Assembly (NCBI RefSeq): GCF_037325665.1
Contig: NC_090253.1
Span: 7,021,970 to 7,085,969, forward strand
Origin: Littorina saxatilis
Lineage: Eukaryota; Mollusca; Gastropoda; Littorinimorpha; Littorinidae
DNA length: 64,000 nt
Reading direction: 5' to 3'
A program made the position numbers and the translations under genes. Below, one piece after another: positions 48,986 to 61,027 of the stretch (its first letter is position 1; each line of letters starts with the position of its first letter). The notes beneath the pieces are model-generated. The model searched no databases, was not told the origin of the DNA, and saw only the letters and a program-made list of their open reading frames with translations.

Positions 48986-50640
48986 AAACACTGCAAGAAC
49001 CACTCACATTTAGAAAAAATCGTACTCTCCCAGCTTTTGGACCATCTTGAAGCCAACCACCTTCTCTACTGCAATCAATCTGCCTATTGCTCTGGACACT
49101 CGACGGAAACCGCTCTACTGAAAATTAGCAACGACATACTGACTGCACTCGACAACAACGACGTCTGCCTTCTCTCTCTGCTGGACCTGAGCGCGGCATT
49201 TGACACTATTGATCATGCCGTGCTCTTGTCCCGCCTTCAAAACTCTTTTGGCATTTCTCAGTCTGTCCTTTCTTGGTTTCAGTCCTATCTCACCGATCGC
49301 TACCAGTCTGTCTCTGTGAACGGCCTATCTTCTTCTGCTTCTCCTCTACAGTACGGTGTGCCCCAGGGCTCCGTCCTGGGGCCTATTTTGTTCGTCCTTT
49401 ACACCCAACCCATCCCTTCAATTGCCGCTCACCACTTTCTCTCTCACCACAGCTTCTCCGACGACAACCAACTCTATCTCTCTGGACCTATCTCTGACCT
49501 CCCTCGCCTCATTGCCTCCACCCAGTCTTGTATCACCGACCTCAAGGCGTGGATGGACCTGAATAAGCTGAAGCTTAATGAGGAGAAAACCGAAATGATT
49601 CTTGTCTCTCCTAAAAAACATCTCAATCATCCTTCTCTTCCCTCGTCTGTCGATCTCAATGGTTCTTCTATTGCTCTTTCTCCTGCTGTCCGCAACCTAG
49701 GTGTCACTCTTGACCAGTCCCTGTCCTTCCATCAGCATGTTGCCAATGTCTGTCGCACTTGCTTCTTTGAAATCCGCCGCATCTCCTCCATCCGTCATCT
49801 CCTCACTGAGGATGCCACTAAAACTCTGCTCTGCGCCTTTGTCCTATCCCGACTCGATTATTGCAATTCCATTCTATCTGGCTCTCCCAACTACATCATC
49901 GAAAAGCTTCAGCGTGTTCAGAATCATGCCGCCCGCCTCATCTTTCGTTCTTCCAAGCATGACCACATCACCCCTCTTCTTCAAACCCTACACTGGCTGC
50001 CTGTTCAACAGAGGATTCAGTTCAAGATCTCCACACTCTGCTTCAGAAACTTTGATCTATCGTCCCCTAGCTATCTTTCTGACCTTCTTGATGTCTACTC
50101 CCCCTCTCGCTCCCTAAGATCCTCCGCAGACACCCGCCTTTTTAGGATACCATCAGCACGCACCAAAACATATGGCCAGCGCACCTTCTCCTACCAGGCC
50201 CCATCCATCTGGAACCAACTCCCGCATTCACTCAGGCACTCCACATCTATGCAATCATTCAAAACCTCACTCAAAACACACCTCTTCCCTCACTAGTCCG
50301 TTAATGACCACACATATCACCCTCTCCTGCTGGTCCTTGATCTGTCTCTTTCTTTCTCCTTCTTCTTCCCTTTCCAGCTCTATTCTTCTTCTCTCAACTA
50401 ACTTTATGTATCCAATACTTTATTTATTTATTTACGACTGTTTTTCCGTCTAGAATGCATGTGCCTGTAGTTGGTATGAGTGAGTGCGTCGCGTTCTCGC
50501 TGTGCGCCTGTCTGCGAGTGTATGAGTCCTTGTCGATTTGTGTTTCGTATAATGTTCACTATGTATTTTATATTTTGTAAGCGCCTAGGGCTATATTTAG
50601 ATTAGGCGCACAAATGTTCATAATAATAATAATAATAATT
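48986..50640 (+). mobile_element. L2/CR1-like non-LTR retrotransposon, 5'-truncated
   Basis: The open frame runs from about 48986 to a stop at 50294-50296. There is no ATG at its start because the 5' end is lost. Counting from 49037, palm motifs are LDLSAAFDTIDH (49-60), GVPQGSVLGP (107-116) and FSDD (140-143), then LNKLKLNEEKTE and NLGVTLDQSLSF. The thumb-like region has RLDYCNSILSG and LHWLPVQQRIQFKI, ending SLKTHLFPH. The two catalytic aspartates are present, with serine where FADD is usual. A 3' UTR of about 340 bp ends in (ATA)n near 50640. The APE endonuclease domain is absent, so it cannot move alone. The intact frame suggests a fairly young insertion. Confidence 0.9.
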
Positions 50641-50824
50641 TAAAAGTTGAAACTAATGCACAAAAAAACCTAAACTTAGGATAAAAGTAACACAAAAACA
50701 AACGATGTCCACATCAACACACGAAATAGATGATTCCACTGCACTTATGCGTGTACTCTACCAGTACCACCTTAAAAGACAGCAAGAAGCCCAATAAACT
50801 GACTATACAACTTTGTCAATGAAC

Positions 50825-51290
50825 ATTTGTAGCTGAGGCAAGTTTTGCATTCCTTTTCCACCTGCCGTGTGCAAAAAAGCGGTGACTGTCTGACGAATAT
50901 AAGACGTTCAAAGACGATTAATATTTGTAGCTGAGGCCAGTTGTCCATTCTGTCTCTCTGCTAACGACTGTAAAACCTTTCAAAGACAATGAACATTTGT
51001 AGTTGAGGTCAGTTTTCCATCCTGTCTATCTGATGACGACTATAAAACCGTTTAAAGACGATGAAAACTGTTAGTTTAGCCCAGTTTTCTATTCTGTCTC
51101 TCTCCTGATAACGTTTTAGGTCGGTTAACATGTGTAGTTGAGGCCAGTTTTCCATTCTGTCTCTCTTCTGATAACTTTTTAGGACGATTAACATGTGTAG
51201 TTGAGGCCAGTTTTCCATTCTTTCTCTCTGTTGCGAGCGACTTTAAAACCTTTGAAAGACGATAAACATTTGCAGTTGAGGTGACGTGAT
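50825..51290. repeat. About 62-65 bp minisatellite, seven units
   Basis: The unit contains GTTGAGGCCAGTTTTCCATT and CTGTCTCTCT. Frames through it (MENWPQLHM repeats on the minus strand) are repeat artefacts. It lies 3' of the polycystin gene. Confidence 0.9.
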
Positions 51291-51745
51291 GACGCTGTCG
51301 GAAGTGCAGGGCCATGTGACTATACAACGCATGCGCAGAGGTGGTGCTTGCTCCACACTAAAGGCAGACGAGAGGGTAGTCGTGTTTATCCTGAAGATGC
51401 TTCACCTAGGCAAAGAAAGTGAAACAAGAGTGGCGTGTAATTGCAGGTAACTTACGTCACAACCACCCTAAAGGTGGGGACACGACAGACGTTTATGCTA
51501 ACAAATTATATTGCAACCATTCAGTCCTTCTACACACATTCTACGATGCTGATTGTTTCCGTGAGTCTCATCTGCAACACATACAAAAAGCCAATGCAAG
51601 GAAACCATGTCTGCATGATCTTGGTTAACCAAAATTAAATTGCACAGAACAGTCGACCTCAAATTGGCCGAGCAAGTGTATTTTTTTATATTTACACACA
51701 AATGTAAAGTGACCACACACACCCATCCCCCATCTCCTACCCATT

Positions 51746-51825
<80 letters not shown>

Positions 51826-52133
51826 CAGAGAGACAGAGAGACACAGAGAGAGAGAGACACAGAGAGAGAGACAGAGAGAGACAGACAGAGAGACAGACAG
51901 AGAGTGAAAGACAGAGATATTGAGCAGATCATTGGCTCCTTGTTTTAAATTGAAAGAAACAAAAAACTAACTCAGATTCCAAGACGAATAAGCATCATTC
52001 TTTGGAACGAATGACGAAAAAAACCCACCCATTTAGACCATTTCAGACATAGTTTTCATACACCATTTGCACCCGCAGAAATTCTATCAAAACGTCCTAC
52101 CTGGTGGTCGCCAGACATAGCGACCGCTACAGA
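51291..52133. other. 3' flank of the polycystin gene
   Basis: Holds a GA-rich microsatellite at 51750-51905 and otherwise unremarkable sequence. I do not see a second gene. Confidence 0.5.
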
Positions 52134-55100
52134 CTACTGGCCAGTCTGGTCAGCGCGGACCACAGCCGCTAGACAGAGGGGCAGACCTTGCAGCCTTGAC
52201 CACAGCATTCCATCCTGTAGCCGCAAAATGGTTGAATGAAACAAAAGGACATTATTGATTTGTAAGTCCAGGGGTTTTCTGGTGAATCACCCTGAAAACT
52301 CAATACTCTTAAGGCTTACTGAAAAAAAGATTTGAGTGAAAGATTTGTGCACAAATACTAACATTCCAATGTCACATAAGTCATTTTCCTTTCTTTTCTT
52401 TTTTCTTAATTTCTTTATGCTTGATATTTCAAAGACAGTACAAGTTAAATTCCAGCTAAGATGGTTTTGTTACAGGGTAAGGCCAAAAAAAAAAATTGTC
52501 TGTTTCTGGTAACATGGCTAAAAAAAAATAAGGTAGGTAGGTAGGGATTTTTTTATTTTTTTAAATTTTTTTTTACCCCAAATGTAGACCAATAAAACTA
52601 ACTTTAAAAATCGCGCAAAGAGACTGGATTCACTATACATAGAGACAAGACACTCAACACATTTACAAATCTGTGACAAAGACTGAAATCGTCAGCGGAC
52701 TTTCGTTTTCACACGTTTTTGTTGTTCATTTTCTCACCCTGTCCTTTACCACCAAAAAAAAAAAAAAAAAAAAAATAAAATTTTTGAGTCTGGAAAAAAA
52801 AGTTTAGGGTCGGCGCCGAAATTTACGGTCGGTCGGGTGACCAGAAACAGACAATTTTTTTTTTGGCCAAAGAAAAGAAGAAGCAAAACGTTATTTTAAC
52901 ACAGAAACAGAATAAAGTCGCCATGTACAAGACTCAAAAATATGAAAGTAGCATCTCACTTCCATCATGGCAGGGAAATAGAGCCAGGGCATCTGGTCGT
53001 TGCGTTTCACCGCGACTACCTGCTTGGCATGAGGGATGCCGGTCTTCACAGGAAAACCCACCTCAACTCTTTTCTGTGACATGTGTTGAAGACACCACAC
53101 ATGCAAAAATGAACCGACAAAATGTGTAAAACAACAACAATGATAAGAAGGACGCCAACACCACCATCACCAACACTAACAACGAGTACTCGATCTTCTT
53201 CTTCTTCTTCTTCTTCGTTCATGGGCTTAGACTCCCACGTTCACTAATGTTTTTAGCACGAGTGGATTTTTACGTGTATGCCCGTTTTTACCCCGCCATT
53301 CAGGCAGCATACGCCGATTTCGGGGGAGTAACAACGAGTACAACAACAACAACAACAAAAACAACAACAACAAAAACAACAACAACAACAACAACAAAAA
53401 CAACAACAACAAAAACAACAACAACAACAGGATCTTAAAGCATAAACTGTTACGACTTCATCAGATAGAGTCTTTACAAAATTAATGAATGAGAATGTAT
53501 ACCTCAAACCCCAGGTCTATTTAGACCATCAACTGGTCAAACCATTAGTCTCATTCTGTATTTCACGGTACTTCAAGTAACCCCAGGTCTATTTAGACCA
53601 TCAACTGGTCAAACCATCAGTCTCATTCTGTATTTCACGGTACTTCAAGTAACCCCAGGTCTATTTAGACCATCAACTGGTCAAACCATCAGTCACATTC
53701 TGTATTTCACGGTACTTCAAGTAACCCCAGGTCTATTTTGACCATCAACTGGTCAAACCATCAGTCACATTCTGTATTTCACGGTACTTCAAGTAACACC
53801 AGGTCTATTTTGACCATCAACTGGTCAAACCATCAGTCTCATTCTGTATTTCACGGTACTTCAAGTAACCCCAGGTCTATTTAGACCATCAACTGGTCAA
53901 ACCATCAGTCACATTCTGTATTTCACGGTACTTCAAGTAACCCCAGGTCTATTTAGACCATCAACTGGTCAAACCATCAGTCACATTCTGTATTTCACGG
54001 TACTTCAAGGAACCCCAGGTCTATTTTGACCATCAACTGGTCAAACCATCAGTCACATTCTGTATTTCACGGTACTTCAAGTAACACCAGGTCTATTTTG
54101 ACCATCAACTGGTCAAACATTAAGTCACATTCTGTATTTCACGGTACTTCAAGTAACCAAGAGATGACTTTGCACGCTCACGGGGAAGTGGATTTAAAAT
54201 CACATAAAAGGCGCAAAAATCGCTTCTACTTACACACATGGGTAGACAGGCACTTCAACTTACAAAATCTTCCTCCGAGGAAAATGTCAGCTTCACAACT
54301 TTTGACAGCAGCTTGTACGCATCAGAATCCATGTCCTCGGCATCTTTCGTCACTTCCTCTGCAGTGCACGTGACCACAGCAGTGTCGTTCTTATTGGTCA
54401 GTTTAAGAACGTACAGCAACACATAGTCGGCGTCCAAAATCCTGAGCGTCCAAAACCAGAAAATCAGAAAAAAATCAGAGAGTGTGCATTTTATCATTTT
54501 ATATTTATTACTGTATTACCCCACTGCTCGGAAATTCGTCATGCGCTTGAAATGTGCACTTTCATTAACATGAGAGTGTGTCAAATCGTGACCATATTCT
54601 GATTTTCTGTGTGTATATAGAGTTGAACATATCTTTTTTCAAGCAAACTTGTTTTAATTAACAAACTAAATATAAATACAGATTTTCTTTGTGGCACAAG
54701 CGACGTGCGCTTAGAAAAAATACGTGGCCGCTGTTAAAAAGCCTTTGTCTATTAAAAACCAAAGGTCATCTATTTCATAATACAATCAAATTCTGGTAAG
54801 GCAGCCGATTAAACAAAAGCAAACAACCATCAGCATGTTTCTGTTACTGTAAACATAGTCCCGATATCCTTCATGTCTTCTAAGACTAACATCTGTTTGC
54901 TTTAATTGGTATACTGATTGCCCTTCGGTTGGATTTTCTCAAGGAAATTCCGGCTGCTATCTGTCAGGATAGCGTACAGCGACTAATTGACCAATTCCGA
55001 AAAGTACAAGAAATTCCTCCGAGGTAGGAAAAACACCCCCGTCCTTAGCATTCTCACTGCCACCAACTGAGCAGGCACTGCTAACAAGTGTGGTTATTTC

Positions 55101-58100
55101 CCTTTGACCATTAATATGTCCCTCTATAAGTCCTTGTAGAATCTTAATCCACCAATAACTCCCTAACCGTGTGTTTGACTGGTCCCAATTTTTGTAAGGA
55201 CCGTCTCAGGAATGTATAGAACCTGTTCACCAAGTTTGGTGACGATCGGTCCGTTCATTCTTGAGATCTATATGCGAACACAAACAAACAAACAAACAAA
55301 CACATCGAGCGAAACCTATACACACCCCTATACCGGGGGTGTAACTATCGGTCTTGTATTGGGTTGTGAGAGAGTGAATACCCTTGCTTTTACGGGGGAA
55401 AAACATTGGAGGGGCCAGCTAGCAAGGGGGGTGTCTGAAACACGTGGACACGAGCACATGTGATATATTGGTCCCTGATAAGCAAGGGTGTTTACTCTTT
55501 CCCAGCACGTACAACCCATACAGAGATATTTCCGAAAATCCTTTATTTGTAAATATTTCTGGCTCTGTTTGAGAAAGACATGCAGCGTTCAGCAATTTTC
55601 AAAGTGACATACTGCACGTGCTTCGCTATCTCTCACCTGATGACTGTCCAGTCCACGCTGTACGACACATCCACGTTGAGCACCCCGTCAGACAGCCGCC
55701 CTACTCTTTCCTGTCAACACGCAGGTTTAAACATTCAAGATAAGGTGTATTTAGGACTATCCGGGGGTTGGGGGCCGCCATCACCGTACAGAATCTGTAC
55801 CGAATTCTGTACATCGAAGTCACTTACACTTGAAACGCGCACCAGAGACAGAATTCGGTACATGATTATCAGCCCTTTGTAAACACTTAACATCCCCCAC
55901 CGAAGAACCATCAATAAACCTCAGATTTTGAAGATACAATCGTTCTAGTGCAAGCCACCGTGTCCCAGCTTTCTTTGTTGTGGTCAAACTTGTTTCTGAC
56001 TCATTTTGATGACAATTTTCACTATAGCTATTAAAGATACATTATTTTCTCTTCTGTTGTCCGTCTGCCCATCCACTCATTAATTCATCAATCCATCCAC
56101 CCACCCATTAAGTCATCCAACAATTAATCCAGTACCCGAAGCAGTGAGAGCTGTGTTGGAAATGCCATGTTGAGCCAGCCATCGAGCATACTATAGCTAA
56201 AGCCAAAAATACATCATACCAGCTTCCATTCATCCATCAATCCATCCATCCAGCTAACAAATCATCCAACAATCAACCCAGTACCCTTAGCAGAAGGAAC
56301 TGTGCCTCGTGCTGTTCAGCCAGCCATTGAAGAAACGAGCAAAAGCCACCTGTCCATCCATCCATCCGTCCGTCTGACCGTCAAACAAATCACCCAGTTC
56401 CCTCTAGCAGTGAGAGCTGTGTCTTGTGTTGTTCAGCTTCCATCCATCCTTCCAACCATCCATCCATCTACCCACCCATCCATCCATCCACCAATATATC
56501 CACCCATCCACCCAGCTCAGTACCCTAAGCAGTGAGAGCTGTGTCCTGTGTTGTTCAGCCTCTAGCTCCACCTCCCTCAGTCTGTTCTTGGTGCGGTGCA
56601 GTTCTTCATACGCCGCTCTCGCCCACGGATCGTCACCCGAATGAAGGGGCATCAGCTTGCTCAGCATCTGCTCCAGCTGGAAATACGGTCATTCACAGGT
56701 AATTGATATGACTCAAGATATGCTTAGGAGACTCAACTTTTTTTGAGGACATGCTCAAGCAACTCACCTTTTTTGTGTGGACCTTAGGCCAAAAAAAATA
56801 GGTCTGTTTACGGTAAAATAGGCCAAAAAATAGGGTCGGTAGGTCGGGATATTTTTTTTTCTTTCCAAAAAACCATATTTTTACGTTTTTGTTTTTTTCC
56901 CCCCAAATGCCAAAAGTCTAGGGTCGTGCGAAAAAAAATAGGGTCGGTCGGGTTACCGTAAACAGACTATTTTTTTTTTGCCTTACAGAACTTAAACCAA
57001 CGTCACACGAGAGAGGGGGCATCAGCTTACCCAGCATCTGTTCCAACTGGAAAGATGGCAATTCACAGGTGTTCCTTATTGCTTTAAGGACATGCTTAGG
57101 TGACTCACCGTTTTGTGAACCTTACATAACTTTAACCAACCTCACATGAGTGAGGGCACATCAGTTTGCCCAGTATCTGCTCCCACTGGAGAGAGGTAAA
57201 TCACAGCTGTTCCATTATTGATATACAGACATGCTCATGCGACTCACCTTTTTGTGAACCTTACATAACGTTAACCAACCTCACATGAGTGAGGGCACAT
57301 CAGTTTGCCCAGCATCTGCTCCAGCTGGAGAGAGGTACATCACAGCTGTTCCATTATTGTTATGACTAAGGATATGCTCACGTGACTCACCTTTTTGCAA
57401 AGACATGCTCACGCGACTCACCTTTTTTTCAAGGCCATGCTCAAGCGAATCTTCTTTTTTCAATGACATGCTCAAGCGAATCACCTTTTTTGTGTGTGAA
57501 CCTTGCAGAGCTTTATAAACCAACCTCATATGAGTGAAGGGGCATCAGCTTGCCCGGCATTTGTTCCAGCTGAAAAGATTTAATCCTCAGACGTGTCATT
57601 TTAGGTAAGAAACCCAACTTGCCTAAACGACACGCCTTCGTTGTGAACCGCAAATATAATATATGAACTAAACCCCCATTCCGCCTCATAGGAGGTTTAC
57701 TGAACGATGAAATATTTTCACGAAAACAGAAAAACAAATTTGATGAAACAAACTCGGAATTCAACAACATTTATGTCAATAATGTAATGAAATCAGTGAA
57801 TTTCAGACGATTTCTGAAAACATTATTAGTCAAAAGGCAGTAGTAAACAGTTTACCTTTGCTTCCAGCTCCTCTAAGTTGTCAACTTCTTTTGCTGGTGT
57901 CTTCTTGTCTCGCGTTGCTGCTGTAATCATACACACAGTATCAAAACAATGCCACATACAATGCTAAAGAACAGTTCTGGATCTGATATGTCGGCGAAGT
58001 ACAGTGTGCAACATAGACTGTGTGTTCAGGGGAGACAGAATTTCTTAAAAATGTTACTAATATTAGAATGTTGTCAGAACAACCATCCCCGACTCCTCCT

Positions 58101-58511
58101 TGCTCTTTATTCTCCCTGTCCCGAGTGTTTTGTAGAGTCAAACATGTTCTAAACAACCGCTTACTACCTACTGGAAAGATGACGTGCCTTAACAAGCGAA
58201 GGTTACTGCTGAAAAAAGCCTCTTTCCTGCAGTTACCCTATTGTATTCCTGTTTACCTATAACCTCTTAGAACGTTATTCAGTATAATCTAGTTTAACAT
58301 AATCTCATCTAATCTCCTTGCATCTCACTCCGTCTCTATCTGTTTGTCTTTCAGTCTCACTATGATAACAGGCTTTATAAAGTTTATTCATGGAACCATG
58401 ATTCTATTTGATTCTATTCATTGTGTAAAATGTCGCTTTTTGTTTCATCCTTCTGTCCGCACGCGCGCGTTTGTGAGTGTATGAGTGTGTGTGTGTTTGT
58501 GTGTGTGTGTA

Positions 58512-58574
<63 letters not shown>

Positions 58575-58646
58575 TTCCGTCTGTCGGACCTTATTGTCTG
58601 TCTGTCTTTTCCCCGCCATCTTTTATCTCTGTCTCCCCTCTCTCTA

Positions 58647-58732
<86 letters not shown>

Positions 58733-58751
58733 GTACACATACACACACACA

Positions 58752-58782
<31 letters not shown>

Positions 58783-58864
58783 TCTCTCTCTCTCTCTCTG
58801 TTAAATAAAGTTCAATTCAATTCAATTCTCTCTCTCTCTCTCTGTCTCTCTCTCTCTCTGTCTC

Positions 58865-58909
<45 letters not shown>

Positions 58910-60495
58910 TTCTCCCCCGAAGATACTTACCACGGAGAGACTTCCGCCTGTCTGGGCCCGTGAAAGGCGAGACGAGAGACTGCAGCTTGCTCCATATGAA
59001 CTGGCCCAGGTCTCCCTCGTCGCCTTGTGACGCGCCCTGTGACTTCATCTTTCTGACGTCAGATATGTAGACGGTGAGGATGGTAATGGCAAAGTTCATG
59101 ATCATCATGGCAGCCACCAAGCAGTAGAAGCCGTACATTACTTTGTGGAAAGCCTCCTGGAAAAGACACCCCCATGGTGCAGCTATCTTGATATAACACC
59201 GGCTTTCAGAGAACTTCAAAAGTTAGTTCTTGGCTTTTATCTTTGTATGTTAGAACTTATACCTAAACAGAATGTAAGTGCTTCTGTTGTTACTACAGGG
59301 GAAAACACACAAGAAAACAAAGAATAACAAGAAAACAATGTTTAAAACAATCATTACAGTGTTCTAGATGATCGAACGTGTAGCAAAGACCTATACGCGT
59401 ACGTGTAAATATTGCGTCACCCGGGACTCACTTTTTTTCTCCAAAAATCCAAATGCAAAACCAAATGTTGGTTTGCTCCCACCAAGACTGCAGATCTTGG
59501 CAAACTCGTGACGTAAATTCTAGATTTGACGACATTGCCCGTACACGTTCCCGTACACGTACTGAACAGTTTCACATCTAGATCTGTCTAATAGTGGAGA
59601 AACCTCGCCGTCAAAAGGTGTTCCCAATGGTTCTTGCCACCTACGACAGTTGTTCAACAAAACTCAACAGAAGCAATTCTCGTGCAAAGCGAGCATACAT
59701 CGACTACATAAAAAGAAAGAGAAAGAGAAAGAAGAAGGAAGAAGAGGAAGAGGTGGAGGAGGAGGTAGAGGAGGAGGGCTTTGGAGAGAAGGAGACGGGG
59801 TTGATGAGTAGGAGAACAGACAGTTTAAACTCTAAAAAACATACAGTACCTGAAACCTATCCCCTCCATCCGTCCTGAGAGCGTTGTACTTGGTCATAGT
59901 CAGCAGCACCGTCAGCAAAGTCTGATAACTCTGCAGGAAGTTCCTCAGCCGGTAGGTGACGGGCCCTTCGAAGAGGAAGAAGAAAGCGGCGAAAGCGGTG
60001 AGGAGCAGCGCCGCCACCAAGGCCAGACCGTACAGCTGCGGTCGACTTCTCATCAGCGTTTCGTGTAGCACGTGCAGTGACTTGGAGAAGGACAGCGGGC
60101 CCAGCAGACACAGCACGCGGGTGAAGAGACATACGCTGAGACACACTCGGTACACGTAGTCCAGAACGAACACCACGTCCCACGAGGTGAAGATATCTGC
60201 AACAAGAGACACACACTGAGACACACGGTACACGTAGTCCAGAACGAACACCACGTCCCACGAGGTGAAGATATCTGCAACAAGAAACACACACTGAGAC
60301 ACACAAGTACACATAGGCCAGAGCGAACACCACGTCCAACGAGGTGACAGCGTCTGCAAGGAGAGTCCTGAGTATTCATTCAGTTTGGTCAGTTAATAAA
60401 TTGCCTTCAAGGGAAGAAAGTGAGTTAAATGTGACGGAACTATCTAAAATCTGAACCTTGCGTGAAGACAAAAACCGTTATTTTTAGGTTGATTG

Positions 60496-60526
<31 letters not shown>

Positions 60527-60665
60527 ATGTGTGTTTGTGTGTTTGTGTGTGTGTGTGTGTGCGTGTGTGTGTGCGAGAGTGTGTGTGTGCGTGTGTTTAT
60601 GTGTGTGCGAGAGTGTGTGTGTGCGTGTGTTTATGTGTGTGCGAGAGTGTGTGTGTGCGTGTGTT

Positions 60666-60702
<37 letters not shown>

Positions 60703-60749
60703 ATGTGTGTGCGAGAGTGTGTGTGTGCGTGTGTGCGGCTGTGTGTGTT

Positions 60750-60780
<31 letters not shown>

Positions 60781-61027
60781 TTGTGTGTGTGTGTGTGCGT
60801 GTGTGTGTGCGAGAGTGTGTGTGTGCGTGTGTGTGTGCGTGCGTGCGGCTGTGTGTGTGTTTATGTGTGTGTGTGTTTGTGTGTATGTGTGTGTGCACGT
60901 TATACCCGGGTCATTGCGCACTCGCTCCAGCACGAGGATGGTGCGGTCAATCCTGACGATGTAGATGACGATGGCGGACAGCGACAGCAGCAACTCCAGC
61001 AACGTCACCACAGCGCCGTTACAACAT
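52134..61027 (-). CDS. Polycystin-1-like (PKD1 family) protein, C-terminal half; 9 exons, 5' part outside or unrecognised
   Basis: Exons: 61027-60906, 60196-59850 (alternative acceptors at 60274 and 60353), 59156-58931, 57920-57856, 56676-56524, 55710-55637, 54441-54264, 53073-52960, 52214-52134 with stop TAG. All phases join; 453 residues. [18 protein letters not shown] is a membrane segment. [36 protein letters not shown] and [20 protein letters not shown] with [18 protein letters not shown] match the last helices and pore region of polycystin channels. [20 protein letters not shown] and [11 protein letters not shown] are the final helix. Then comes a coiled coil (DNLEELEAK.., [30 protein letters not shown]), then an unrecognised domain ([36 protein letters not shown]). 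Polycystin-1 proteins are membrane receptors that pair with PKD2-type channels. PKD1 family over PKD2 is inferred from the helix sequence. Confidence 0.85.
52481..52868. mobile_element. MITE with about 28-bp TIRs (family M, copy 1)
   Basis: Ends GGCCAAAAAAAAAAATTGTC..TGTTTCTGG and its reverse complement CCAGAAACAGACAATT..GGCC. The interior contains GGTAGGTAGGTAGGG and GGTCGGTCGGGTG. A shorter copy is at 56787-56982 and a decayed one near 3125-3400. Confidence 0.8.
53190..53330 (-). mobile_element. SINE 3' fragment
   Basis: Matches the (TTC)n end and the TTTTTACCCCGCCATTCAGG body of the SINE at 360-735. A (CAA)n tract follows to 53430. Confidence 0.75.
53505..54160. repeat. 73-bp minisatellite, about nine units
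   Basis: The unit contains CCCCAGGTCTATTTAGACC, ATCAACTGGTCAAACCATCA and TTTCACGGTACTTCAAGTAA. It is in a polycystin intron between the exons at 54264 and 53073. Confidence 0.95.
55033..55342 (+). mobile_element. MITE-like repeat (family E, copy 2)
   Basis: ACACCCCCG at the left and CGGGGGTGT at the right, internal CGGTCCGTTCATTCTTGAGA, as in the copy at 31005-31332. Confidence 0.7.
56100..56545. repeat. ATCC-rich array with diverged copies of a polycystin exon 3' end
   Basis: Three phrases at about 56130, 56275 and 56395 resemble the exon end at 56524 and its donor (plus-strand CAGTACCCTAAGCAGTGAGA and GCTGTG..TGTTCAGCC). ATCCATCC microsatellite separates them. Confidence 0.8.
56787..56982. 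mobile_element. MITE (family M, copy 2)
   Basis: Ends GGCCAAAAAAAATAGG-TCTGTTTACGGTA and TACCGTAAACAGACTATTTT..GCC. TTA occurs on both flanks and may be the target duplication. Confidence 0.75.
57002..57569 (-). repeat. Four upstream copies of a polycystin exon start
   Basis: Copies at 57569-57525, 57324-57280, 57185-57141 and 57046-57002, each 45 nt, follow an AG and match the first 45 nt of the exon starting at 56676. Each keeps an open phase-0 frame ([60 protein letters not shown]). The base pair after each is GT, in GTTGG, a poor donor context. Confidence 0.8.
58480..58905. repeat. Compound (TG)n, (CA)n, (TA)n and (TC)n tract
   Basis: TG 58480-58570, CA 58650-58699, TA 58699-58721, CA to about 58781, TC to about 58905. 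It ends about 25 nt from a polycystin exon donor at 58931. Confidence 0.95.
59361..59585 (-). repeat. Short dispersed repeat, copy 2 of an inverted pair
   Basis: Reverse complement of 33889-34101, sharing TTTGCTCCCACCAAGACTGC and GTGTAGCAAAGACCT. Confidence 0.7.
60197..60353 (-). repeat. Two extra tandem copies of an exon acceptor region
   Basis: Units of 79 and 78 nt (60353-60275 and 60274-60197) copy the acceptor TTGCAG and the exon start that codes [17 protein letters not shown]. See the finding on alternative acceptors. Confidence 0.9.
60494..60898. repeat. (TG)n with repeated GCGAGAGTGTG blocks
   Basis: TG tract of about 400 bp in which TGTGTGCGAGAGTGTG and GTGTGTTTATGTGTG recur five times. 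It ends a few bases from the donor of the exon at 60906. Confidence 0.95.

Noticed and set aside
51009-51327. Repeated MENWPQLHM peptide as a possible gene
   Set aside because: It tracks the 62-65 bp minisatellite and has no splice or start context.
59594-59878. Plus-strand frame with a Lys/Glu-rich tail
   Set aside because: Low-complexity AAG/GAG tract in an intron, antisense to a polycystin exon.
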